From contig JBOZIK010000001.1 of the NCBI GenBank assembly GCA_051453625.1, positions 266,639,504-266,703,503 of the forward strand: 64,000 nucleotides of DNA. Reading direction: 5' to 3'. The translations under genes and the position numbers were made by a program. This document shows positions 23,118-34,400 of this stretch, piece after piece; within the stretch, counting starts at the first letter, position 1; the number at the start of each line of letters is the position of its first letter. Under the pieces are notes generated by a model. The model saw nothing but the letters and a program-made list of their open reading frames with translations, ran no database searches and had not been told where the DNA came from. This stretch comes from Welwitschia mirabilis. Taxonomy: Eukaryota > Gnetophyta > Gnetopsida > Welwitschiales.

Positions 23118-23357
23118 TGTAACACCCTATTTTTTTAATACAAAAAAATTCTATACATTCATGCTCTGATATCAAAATGTAACGCCCTCTTTTTCNNNNN
23201 NNNNNNNNNNNNNNNNNNTAATTCTCTAATACCAAAATGTACCACCCTATTTTTGTAATACTAAAAACTTATACATGTTAATGCTCTGATATCAAATTGT
23301 AAAACCTAGAGTTTTTCAAGACAAACATAACTATATTAACAAATATAAGATTCATAT
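23118..23357 (+). repeat. 60-bp tandem repeats at LTR end, each with a PBS-like motif (left LTR)
   Basis: TGTAAC-like starts fall at 23,118, 23,178, 23,238 and 23,298, exactly 60 bp apart. Each of the three complete spacings ends in 'ctctgatatcaaaa' or 'ctctaataccaaaa', the complement of the tRNA-iMet primer site TTTTGGTATCAGAG. The LTR end plus primer site was thus multiplied. The same arrangement is in the right LTR, so the repeats travelled as part of the LTR. Confidence 0.75.
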
Positions 23358-26169
23358 TTTCATGATAATCAGTTGGGTATTAGTTAAAGTGATATTATAA
23401 TTTCTATAAAAAGATAATAGTAAAAGTAATAAATTGATCTAGGGCTTAGAGAATTTCATTAATTTACCATGTAATATTTAAGGTATACATATACATATAT
23501 TCATGAAACTCTATGAATTAATTTAAAAGATAAGTCGACAAACAAAAGTACTAAAAGGAGATTATGTGTGAAGGATAATCTTCAAAAAAGTAACATTTCA
23601 TATATTCTCATAAATATTCATAAGAAGAAATAAGTCAGCTAAATAAATGTAATAGGATACTAATAATAATTTGGAGTGTATATATAATATAGGGCTTGTA
23701 TAATTAGAGTGAGCTAAGGATAATATAAATGACTTGAAGATGTTAATCAAACATACCTATGGTTTTATGATAAGTATTCAAATCACTCAATGGGCTTTAA
23801 ATAACAAAATAATAAAGAGCCATAATTAACAGATGGAAAAGGTTTCTCTTAGAAAATTATGAAAACCATGCTTCAAAATCAAACTAAATTAAGGCAATAA
23901 TAGAAGGTATAAATTATCACTTATATTTGATAACTAAAATTTTAATTTCTAGACTACTCTTTCTAAGTAATTAATAATGTTGATAAATTTAATTTATTTC
24001 TTTAATATTGATCCCTTTCTTCTCTAATCCAAATTAAATCTTGTTTAGAATTTATGCTTCTTATTTTAGTCAACTGTAGAGAAGATTTTATTTATGAAAT
24101 TGGATTATTTAGATGAGGGCTACTCATATTATGAAGCAAGGATAGAAAAAAAACATTCCTTAGAATAATATTAATTATAAGATCACAATATGAAAGGTAG
24201 AGTTGTAATAATGTTAATTATAAGGCTAGTCTTGTAAGATGTTAAATATTAAAGACAAGATGAACAAGGGAAGAATGCAGTGGTTGATACTCAGTACTAT
24301 TGATGCAACTCTTATCCTTTCCAATAATGCTAGTGCACCTTTCTTTCCATATGCTTCTTAATAATTATTATCATGATAAATGTTATAAAAATTAGGTGAT
24401 GCATATAAGATACACACCATCCAGTATGGTCCTTCTATTATTATCTACACACATCAAATTTTCATGTGCCCTCCTTTGCTTAACTCAATCTTCTTTCTTA
24501 AGAATTTATGCCTAGGTATTCTTTAAGGATGAAACTAGGTAATGCATATTATGAGATTGATGTATTATTCACATGCTTCATAACATCCAGTCCTCTCAGA
24601 CATCAACTGATGACTCCCCCTCAAAATACATTCTAAGGTAATCTCATACTTCCTTCCATGCCACCTCAGCATACTCCTTAGTAACGAGGTCCAAACTATT
24701 AATGAAAACTAGTGGTAGAAAGAATAACTTTCTTAACATAATGCTAAGATCCACTCACACTTCATTCTACTTTGAAATTTATATTATATCCATAAGGTTT
24801 TAAGTGACACGTCCAAGATGTTCATCATACCTCTACCTCTAACAAGCTATACAAGCTCCTACACCTTCTCCTGTGATCCATGTTTTTATGACTATTCTTC
24901 CTTGAAATAAAGACCCTAAACCAACACTGTGGTTCTTCTATTAGCACTGACATAGTGGATACCCAATAGGGAAAAAGAATATGCTTGAGGGTTTCCAAGT
25001 AAAGTAAATACTCTTACCTAGCAAATGCTTAAGGATGATCAATAATGATAGCTTACATGAATGAGCTATTACTTAAAGAAAGCCACATAGAGTTTCACAT
25101 CGGAGGAGGAGAGCTAAGTAGCTATGTGTTAGGTCTTATGACTGATTTAATGATTACAGGCAACAAATTCACATGAGATAGGACATGCTTCACTTAATTT
25201 CATGTAAAATAAGGAATCTAGGATGGCGAATACTTTGAAAATTTATTTGACAACCAATACATGGAAGAAGGAAGACAACAGCTAGACTATTAGCTCTACA
25301 TGAAAGAAGATGGGAATGTTTGAAGAATGGAATAATGATGAGAACAGAACATCAAGTACATGGAAAATATGATTGTCACTTAATAACTAGATCTACATAG
25401 ACTCAGGGGTACTAGGAATTAGGGACTATTTCCCTTAGATTCCATAAAGAAAGAAGGATAGATTTATTTGAATAACCATTAGAAAAGAAAAGAGGGTAGG
25501 AGAAGGTAGCTGTGTAAGCACCTTCTTCCTTAGAAAGGTCTCCCTAATGTTTTTCACTTTTAATATTTATTCTACTATAGCAAATAAAATATCACCTATT
25601 ATTTTATTGTGGTGCCTCATATTCCTTTATAAAACAAATATATTGTACTTAATCTTGACCGAGAATACACTATATGTACATTTCAAGCTTTACCATACAA
25701 TTAGGCAATAAATTATTCAAGAAGTTCTTCAATAAATGCACAAAAAAATAAATAGAAAAACTCCATATTTTATTAAAATAATATTTTAAAAAAGATGTAC
25801 ATGATACGACATCCAATGGGTTTTTCAAGTTAATTAAAATACTGAAGAATTCAAGATTCTTAATAAGTATACAAGTCTCACTCCAAAAAAATTTCTAAAC
25901 ATAAGCTAGAAACAATAATATTTTTTTCCTTTGTCCTCCTTGGCAATCAAGCTATAGTTTTACCATCTATTTTATATAAGAAATATGAAGTGAGAATCAT
26001 GAAAATTTCACTACTCCTAATATGGTCTAGGCAAGTCAATATTAAGATTTAAAGATTTCAAGTCTCAAGATTTGGTAAGGCAAGAATCAAGAATTTTCAA
26101 AAAACAATGATCATTTCAAGAATTTCAAATAATAATATTACAAAAATTATAATTTTCCATTAGCACATC

Positions 26170-26380
26170 AGTCCGCTATTTGTGGAATCTACTACATCAT
26201 TTGGAAATCTATGGATTTCTCATAATATTTTTCATATATCCTCTTACTCCACTATCTCATTTAACAATATGTGAAGCCCACTACCTCATTTGGTAATCTG
26301 TGATTCAATCAATCCCACTGTCTTATTCAATGATCTATGGGTTCTTACATTCCACTACCTCATATGATAATATGTAAAAT
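26170..26380 (+). repeat. Degenerate subrepeats with 'ccactacctcatttggtaatctat' theme
   Basis: About five loosely spaced copies of a 25-45 bp word built on 'actacctcattt' and 'gataatctatg' occur in the left LTR, and the same cluster lies at about 34,110-34,330 in the right LTR. They sit downstream (minus sense) of the TATA box position of the LTR. Confidence 0.5.
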
Positions 26381-26822
26381 ACTCATTTACATAAGGTTAT
26401 AATAATCTAAGATATTAGAGGATTAAGAGCTAGATGAATTAATAAAACATGAATCCACAACAAGAATAACTTAGATTTCATTATAATTTAATTTATTAAA
26501 GATTTTCTAAGAAGAAGATAGAACTAGAATTTATAACCAAGATTTGTAATTTATTGAGTACCCATAACATGAACATCTAACAGCCTCATGATATTTGCAA
26601 GAAAATGAATAAAAATAATAATGCATATAAAGACGCATATAGAAATAGGACTAATCAAGGATGCAAGAATTAAATGGGAACCATACTTATATAATGTTTA
26701 AAAACTTCAAGGCTTTTTCAATATTTTAAGTCTCCAAGGTTTCCAAGCTCCAAGTTCGAAGTTGCCAAGATTTGATAATAAAATCTTTCTCAAAGATATG
26801 AAAATATGAGGAGAAAAAATCA

Positions 26823-26830
26823 TATTTATA
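26823..26830 (-). promoter_or_regulatory. TATA box in left LTR, minus strand
   Basis: TATTTATA on the + strand reads TATAAATA on the minus strand. The matching place in the right LTR (34,779-34,786) also has TATTTATA. Conservation in both LTRs supports the orientation and a promoter role. Confidence 0.55.
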
Positions 26831-27156
26831 ACAAGAGGATGTAGGATGTGAAGAGACACCATTATAAAAGAGAGTGATGAAGGTGATGAAAGTGGTAAAA
26901 GTGGATGGTGCTAGTGGTGGGGGTTCATAATGTCTCATCATTACTTACCTAGCGACTGGGTGCTTAATATAATAAATAATAATATTTTCCATTATAATAA
27001 TAACTACTTATTTTATGTAATAATAATCATTTAAAAGATTCCTACAAAAATTAAGTTCTTTAACATAACATAAGAAAAAAGAAAATAAGTTAGTCATAAT
27101 AAATAGACTTTCACATTCTAAAAATCATCATTATTGATAACTCCATAATTTAAGAA

Positions 27157-27216
27157 AGAAATACCAAAATTTCAAGAGCATTTCACAGAAATACCAAAAT
27201 TTCAAGAGCATTCCAC
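27157..27216 (+). repeat. 30-bp tandem duplication in left LTR
   Basis: 'agaaataccaaaatttcaag' plus ten further bases occurs twice in a row with one mismatch. The right LTR has a single diverged copy near 35,105, so this duplication arose after insertion. Confidence 0.7.
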
Positions 27217-27444
27217 TTCTTTTGGCATGATAAGAAAGAATAATATAATTGTAACTTAATCAAGATAATATAATTAAAAGTAATATCCAAAGAATAACAT
27301 CAAGATAGAATTTTTATCACCTCTAAATATTTACTCATTTACAATAATTCCTTTTTCTTGTAAGACATTAAATTTGACTATGTTACTCACTTTTATTTAG
27401 TAATTCTTAGACCAATTTTATAACTTAAAAATTGGAACATGACA

Positions 27445-27482
27445 TTTCTTGCCTACTTAAGAAGTTTTATCCTTGAAACTTA
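27445..27482 (-). other. Chromovirus 3' end and decayed polypurine tract
   Basis: Read on the minus strand, the sequence runs AAGTTTCAAGGATAAAACTT, then a purine-rich stretch, then the LTR start TGTCATG. Tekay/Del elements end with codons for F-E-D-E followed by a purine run. The second minus-strand element has the same word beside its left LTR. Confidence 0.6.
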
Positions 27483-29560
27483 TCAAAAGCTCAAGTTTCC
27501 ATTACTTAATACCTATTTCTATTTTCCAAGTTGTTCTTTTATAGATTTATTTGATCATTAATTTATATTTTTATCATATTACACTTGAAAACATTCTCCA
27601 CAACATATGCTAAAAATCACCTCTAGAGATACATGGATCTTCATAATTTTTATAAAGAATAATTTTGTAGCCTAAAATGCAATTGGTGTCTTTATATACA
27701 ACATGAATCATGCTATCTTATTCAAGAACTTCATAATAAAAATATAAGTCATATTACTCCTTCTTCATCTTTGATAAATTCACTACAAAGTGCATATTAA
27801 AAGTTTCTTCTTGGTTGCCTTCATATGGAAAGTAGTTAATACAGGTCACCCTTTAGCTTCACACTATTAGCCTTCAATCAAGTTATATATCTATAAGCAA
27901 ATTTATGCATATGTTTTTGTATGCTATGCCAACGACATCATTACTCTAAAGATTCATACATCCTATTCTTTTCTTTAAGTGAAATGCTTAATGACCTTCA
28001 TTGTAATGCTAAACTTTATGAAATATGCTCTAAAAGTTGTACTATATATGCAATTCAACTTTAAAATTTATAAATGATATTTTGTTATACATGACCTTCT
28101 AACATTTCCCCTTTTTTAAGGTTATAATGATTACTTAATTAGGGAAAAAATTATGAACTAGCATATCTCTCACACAAAGAATTTCTAATAACATAGTTAA
28201 GTATACTTACAGATACATTGAACCATTCAACTTCATAAGCCCAAATATTTCATTGATCTTATTGATTTTTCTAAAACTATAAAATTAAATATTGAAACAT
28301 ATTAATTTTTATCTTCAAATTATGATACTCATCTCTAAATATGTTATGTAGAAATTTCTCAAGCCTAATCTCATAAATTATAAGTATCATTCACTATACA
28401 CTCCTTTGTTATGAGCTTCTTTTAATGCCTCTTTATACACTTTTTCTTGGATAATCTATTTAAATTTCCACTTTAATGATTATTATGTATAATATATCAT
28501 ATTAAAGCCTAATAATTCAAGGACCAAATGTATGAAATAAGGCTATAGAAGAGCAAGCAAAGTCTAGTCCCATATGGTTGAATACCTATATGTATATTTC
28601 ATCTAAATAAGATTATAAATTTTAACCATATAATAATAAGATTAGCTAGTTCATACTTATCATGTAGCTATTAGATGTAAGCTAATAATTATTAGATGTA
28701 AGCTAATAATAACTATGAATGAGGGCTTAATTAATATACAAAATTCTTAAAATAAAGATTTATTTAAAGATTTGCTAATAATAGTATATAAACTATTCAT
28801 ATAAGCGAAAGAATTAATCCATTGATGCAAGTAATACCTCTTCACTTTTATTTAGAAACATATCATGATAATATAAAAGGAATGTTTTTGCATGCTAATG
28901 GGATAAAACTTCAACTATATCTACCTCAGATGCTAGAGATTTTTCATTCATTGATGATAAAAAAACTTCATTTATGTTCTTCATATTCTTGGAAGTATTT
29001 TCTTGTATTAGCTTTTCTTTCTTGCTTACATCCTTAAAAAATTAATTTTTACATCATCTAAATTACTTTCATTTTCTTGTTTGAGAAAATTATATTCTTC
29101 TCCATGTCTTTGCAATCTTGTTAATGTTATCTTTAATTGTAGCCATATCATCTTATAAATTCATAGACTTAGCACTAACATAACCTTATCTCTTCTTTAA
29201 TTCATTGACACCATTGGTATATTATTTATGACTTGTGAGGCTTATTAGTACCTTTTTTTTCCCATCTTATTGCCATTGTTATTGTTTAGAATCTTAATCT
29301 TATTGGTAATTTGCATAGTTTTTATTTCTTTATCTATACTTCCAAGATAAGACTCCCCCATAATAGACTTTATGTTACAAATATTAGTTGCTTGTGTAAA
29401 CTTATCCATATTTACATCAGCTCACATCCCCTTAGTAATAATAGAGATTTCATGAAAGTTTAATAAAAATGGAAATAAAATTGGGTAGAACCTCTAAATC
29501 TAATTAAATGACATCTTCTATAAATTTGTTGTAGTTACTTCCTATTTCTTTCCTTCAAGG
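27483..29560. other. Internal region of Tekay/Del-type element without recognisable pol
   Basis: No RT, RNase H, integrase or chromodomain motif could be read on either strand. A short + strand frame (28,822-29,037) is not protein-like. At 28,659-28,703 a 21-bp word is tandemly duplicated. The region may be heavily decayed pol or foreign insertion. Confidence 0.45.
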
Positions 29561-29563
29561 TAA

Positions 29564-30240
29564 TTCACAATATGATAATGCCTCTAACATAGAAAACATT
29601 TCATGTTCTTAAAATCATTAGTTATATTTTAAAAGACTGATCATTTCTATTTCTTCCTTGAACTAGTTAAGTCTACTTTCTTTTTGAAGTTGATGTGTTG
29701 CTTTAGTATTGACTATAGTAATAATTACTCTACCTCTTCCTATACTCTGATGAATGGTTTCTTTTATTATCTCTAATATTTTATTCATGGTATATGATTT
29801 CTTACTGATTTTTCTCTTTTCTGAGGCTTCTATAATGGTCCTTAATTGAAATAATTTGACTTGATTTTGAATTATTAGATGTAAACCAATAATAAATCTT
29901 TTGACTTTTACTTCTTTACTACCAGCTAATAAGATTGTAAAACTCATTAACCTTTACATTTATGAAAATTTTTGAGATGTATATACCTCTATATCTTCTT
30001 TTAAATTATTTCCATTTAATAAGTGTTAAAAACAATGATCAAATTCTTTTTGCATCCTACCATAAAGTTTCTTCTTTAACAAGTTGATAAGTTATCAATA
30101 TGGCTCTCTATTTTGCAATAAAATTAAACAATTACAATCCTCTTTTGTATAGAAATCAATCAAACTTTTGCATTTACTACATTATTGACATCTTTGAAAG
30201 TTGGAGGAAAATTGCGTTATCAATTTCTTGTTAGAGTTGC
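29564..30240 (-). pseudogene. Broken chromovirus-type gag
   Basis: On the minus strand the sequence reads, in order, PPTFKDVNNVV near 30,205 (capsid start, P-P-x-F-x-G type), a decayed middle with KEFDHCF near 30,040, then from 29,947 VKRFIIGLHLIIQNQVKLF followed by LRTIIEASEKR. The last part corresponds to the capsid motif R-F-x-x-G-L-x-x-x-I-x-x-x-V followed by L-x-T-x-x-E-x-x-x-x-A of Tekay/Del gag. Around 29,590 KNMKCFLC and RHYHI resemble the start of a CCHC zinc knuckle. Stops interrupt it, except for 94 open codons at 29,663-29,947. Confidence 0.68.
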
Positions 30241-30491
30241 CATCTTTCCTACTATTATTTTGCTTATGAAGCTTTCTTACTAAGTTGTTAACTAATGTTA
30301 TAACTTTAATTAATCATTTTTTACCCTTAATGGAGCCACACACATCCCAAACCTAAATTTCCATCTTAAAACTTATAACTTAAATAGTAATTATACCCAA
30401 TGAATTTGTAAACCTATGCTTTGATGTTAAAATGTGTAATTTCAGAACAATTATGCCCCAAAAAATCGCAACCTAGGATTTAATGCCAAAA
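30241..30491 (-). other. Leader and decayed primer-binding site of the Tekay/Del-type element
   Basis: Immediately left of the right LTR, 'aacctaggatttaatgccaaaa' corresponds, reversed, to TTTTGGTATCAGAGC-type primer site with C-to-T and G-to-A decay. Slightly further left 'acaattatgccccaaaaaatcgcaacctagg' is a leader word that recurs three times in the leader of the 44-55 kb element, so the two elements are relatives. Confidence 0.5.
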
Positions 30492-30851
30492 TGTAATATC
30501 TTCTTTTTCTTATATCAAAAACTTTTACATGTTGATGCTTTGATATCAAAATGTAAAACCATCTTCTTCTAATATCAAAAACGTATACACATTGATGCTC
30601 TAATACCTAAATGTAACACCTTTTTTTGTAATACCAGAAACTTTTACACATTAATTCTCTAATACCAAAATGTAAATCCCAAAGTTTTTCAAGACAAACA
30701 AAACTATATTAACAAATATAAGATTCAAATTTTTATGATAGCCAATCGGATATTACCTAAATCAATATTGTAATTTCTATAAAAGAATAATAGGAAAAGT
30801 AAGAAATTACTCTAGGACTTAGAGAGTTCCATTAATTTACCATGCAATATA

Positions 30852-30853
<2 letters not shown>

Positions 30854-30888
<35 letters not shown>
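30854..30888. repeat. (TA)n microsatellite
   Basis: About 17 uninterrupted TA units. The left LTR has only 'atacatatacatatattc' here (about 23,480), so the tract expanded after insertion. Its presence beside a gap suggests it hampered assembly. Confidence 0.9.
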
Positions 30889-30896
<8 letters not shown>

Positions 30897-31446
30897 GTCG
30901 ACAGAAAGAAGTAATAAAAGGAAATTATGTATGAAGGATGATATTCAAGAAAGTAACATTTCATATATTCTCATAAATANNNNNNNNNNNNNNNNNNNNN
31001 NNNNNNNNNNNNNNNNNNNNNNNNNNNNNNNNNNNNNNNNNNNNNNNNNNNNNNNNNNNNNNNNNNNNNNNNNNNNNNNNNNNNNNNNNNNNNNNNNNNN
31101 NNNNNNNNNNNNNNNNNNNNNNNNNNNNNNNNNNNNNNNNNNNNNNNNNNNNNNNNNNNNNNNNNNNNNNNNNNNNNNNNNNNNNNNNNNNNNNNNNNNN
31201 NNNNNNNNNNNNNNNNNNNNNNNNNNNNNNNNNNNNNNNNNNNNNNNNNNNNNNNNNNNNNNNNNNNNNNNNNNNNNNNNNNNNNNNNNNNNNNNNNNNN
31301 NNNNNNNNNNNNNNNNNNNNNNNNNNNNNNNNNNNNNNNNNNNNNNNNNNNNATAAAATATAAGTCGACAGAAAGAAGTAATAAAAGGAAATTATGTATG
31401 AAGGATGATCTTCAAGAAAGTAACATTTCATATATTCTCATAAATA
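30886..31446. other. 373-N gap with duplicated 94-bp flanks
   Basis: The 94 bases at 30,886-30,979 recur at 31,353-31,446 with about one mismatch. The left LTR has this stretch only once, so the duplicate is an unmerged contig overlap. Confidence 0.85.
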
Positions 31447-34400
31447 TTCACAAGGCAAAATGAATTAGCTTAATAAATGTAACATGATACTAATAATAAT
31501 TTGGAGTGTATATATTACATAGGGCTTGTCTAAGTAGAGTAGGCCAAGGATAATATAAATGGCTTGAAGATGGTAATCAAACATACCTCTAGTTTCATAA
31601 TAAGTATTTAAGTTACTTAGTGGAATACAAATAATAGAATAATGAAGAGCCATAATTAATAGATGGATAATATTTCTCTAAGAAAATGGTGAAAACCATG
31701 CTTCAAAATAAAATTAAATTAAGGCAACAATAGAAAGTATAAAATATCACTTATATTTAATAACTGAAATTTTAATTTTTAGACTACTTTTTCTATGCAA
31801 TTAGTAATGGAAATATATTTAATTTATTTCTTTAATGTTCAGCCCTCCCTTCTCTAATCCAAATTAAATCTCCTTAAGAATTTATTCTTTTTATTTTAGT
31901 CAGTTATAGAGAGGATTTTATTTGTGAAATTGGGTCATTTAAACATGAGCTAATCATGTTATGAAGTAAGGTAACAAAAAAAAAAAACAAAGAAATGTTC
32001 CTTGAAATAATATTAATTATAATTCTAGAGTATTAAAGATAGAGTTAGAATAATGCTAATTAAAAGGTCATTCTTATAAGTCATTAAAGATTGAAGACAT
32101 GGTTAACAAGAGAAGAAGGCAGTAGCAATACCTAACAATGTTAATATAGTGCTTATCCTTGTCAATAATGCTAGAATTTCTTTCTTCTCATATGATTTCT
32201 AATAATTATTATAATGGAAAATGTTATAAAAATTAGGTGATACATATAAGATACATGCCATTCAATATGGCCCTCCTATTATTATCTACATACTTCAAAT
32301 TTTCATGTACCCTCCTTCACTTAACTCAGTCTTCTTTATTAAGAATTTATACCTAAGGATTTTTTAAGAATGGAACTAGGTTATGTGCATTACAAGGCTA
32401 ATGTATTATTCACATGCTTCATAATGTCTGTTCATGACATGATAACTAATTGCTTTCCCTCAAAGGAAATTTTAAGGTGACCTCAAACTTTCTTCATTGT
32501 TACTTAAGCATGCTTCTTAATAATGAGGTTTAAACTATTAGGAAAAACTAGTTGCAAAAAGAATAACTTCCTTGAGATAACACTAAGATCCACTCATACT
32601 TCATCCTACTCTAAAATTCATATTATATCCATAAGGCTTCAAGCAATGCGTCCAAGGTGTCTATCATACCTCTACCTCTAACAAGCTATATAATTTCCTA
32701 TACCTTTTCTTGTAATTTAATTTTCCATGATTTTTTTATTCAAAATAAATACTCCTTCTCAACAAGTACCAAATGTTATCATAATGCTTAAGGATGGTAA
32801 TCATATGAGATTCCATCAATCCAATGTCATGGTTCTACTATCAGCACCAACACAGTGGGAACCTAATAGGGGGAAGAATATGCTTGAGAATTTTAGAGTT
32901 GAGTAAAACATCTTATTTGGAAAGTGCTTAAAGATGATCATTAATGATGGCTCACACAAATAAGCTATTCATTGAAGGAAGTTATATAGAATTTTACATT
33001 AGAGAAGGAGAGCTAAGAAGTTATGTGTCAAGTATTCTAACCAATCTACTGATTATAGGTAGTGAATTCACATGAGGTAGGATATGATTCACTCAATTTT
33101 ATATAGAAGGAGGAATCTGGGATGGTAGATACTCTAAGAATGTGTTTGACAACTAGTACATGAACGAAGGAATATAGTGGCTAAACTATCAGGTCTACAT
33201 GGAATAAGAGGAGAATGTTTAAATAATGAAATAATAGTGGGTACAAAACATCAAGTGCATGAAAAACATAATTGTCACTTGATAATAAGGTTTTCATGGA
33301 TTTAGGGGTGCTAGGAGTTAGGGGTTATTTCCTCTATATTTCATAAAGAAATAATAGCAAATTTGTGTGAATAACCATTAAAAAAAAAAAAAAAAAAGAG
33401 GGCATGGGAAGGTGGCTATGTGAGTTCCTTCTTCCTTAGAAATGTCTCCTTAATGTTTTCCATTTTTAATATTTGTTCTACTATAGCAAATAAAATATCA
33501 CCTATTATTTTATTTTGGCACCTCATATTCCTTTATAAAACACATATATTCTACTTGTTCATCTTAACTAGGAATACACTATATACATTCCAAATTTTAT
33601 CACTATCATTAGTTAAAAAATTATTAAGAAGTTCTTCAAGAAATGCATAAAAAGAATAAATGGATAAACTTCATATTTCATTGAAATAATATTTTAAGAA
33701 AAATCTACATAATACAACATTTAATGAATTTTTCAAGATAGTTACAATACTGAGGAATTCAAGATTCTTAATAAGTACATAAGTCTTACTCAAAAACAAT
33801 TTCTTAACATAAATTGAAAAAGATACTCTCTTCTTCTCTTTTTCCTCCTCAGTAATCAAGCTTCAATATTACCATCTATTTTACACAAGAAATATGAAAT
33901 GAAAACCACAAAAATTTTAGAGCTCCCAGTATGATCCAATTAAGGCAAGATTAAGATTCAAAGATTTCAGGTCTCAAGATTTGATATGGTAAGAATCATG
34001 AATTTCCATGAAACAATGATCATTTAAGAATTTTAAATGACAATATTACGAAAATGATATAAGAAATAATTTTTTTTAAATAAATTTTTTATTTTATATA
34101 TATATTCAATTTCCACCATTGCTTCATTTAGTAGTCTATGGGGTTCATTGCCTTATTCAGTAATCTATGAATTTTTCATAATATTTTTCATATATCATCT
34201 TATTTCATTACCTCATTCAGTGGTTTGGAGAACCCACTACCTCATTTGATGATCTATGATTTAATCAATACAACTTCCTTATTCAGTGATCTATGGATTA
34301 TCACATTCCACTACCTCATTTTTTTATCTGTAAAATACTCATTTCTATAAGATCATAAGAATGCAAGATATCAAAAGAAGTAAGAGCAAGATAAAACAAC

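Larger units (their letters stand above)
23118..27444 (-). repeat. 3' LTR (left) of the Tekay/Del-type element
   Basis: 4,327 bp starting TGTAACACCC and ending GACA on the + strand. Aligns throughout with 30,492-35,361. The 23-N gap at 23,196-23,218 lies inside its terminal tandem repeats. Confidence 0.82.

Noticed and set aside
30931-31431. 141- and 156-codon frames
   Set aside because: Almost entirely N from the 373-base gap.
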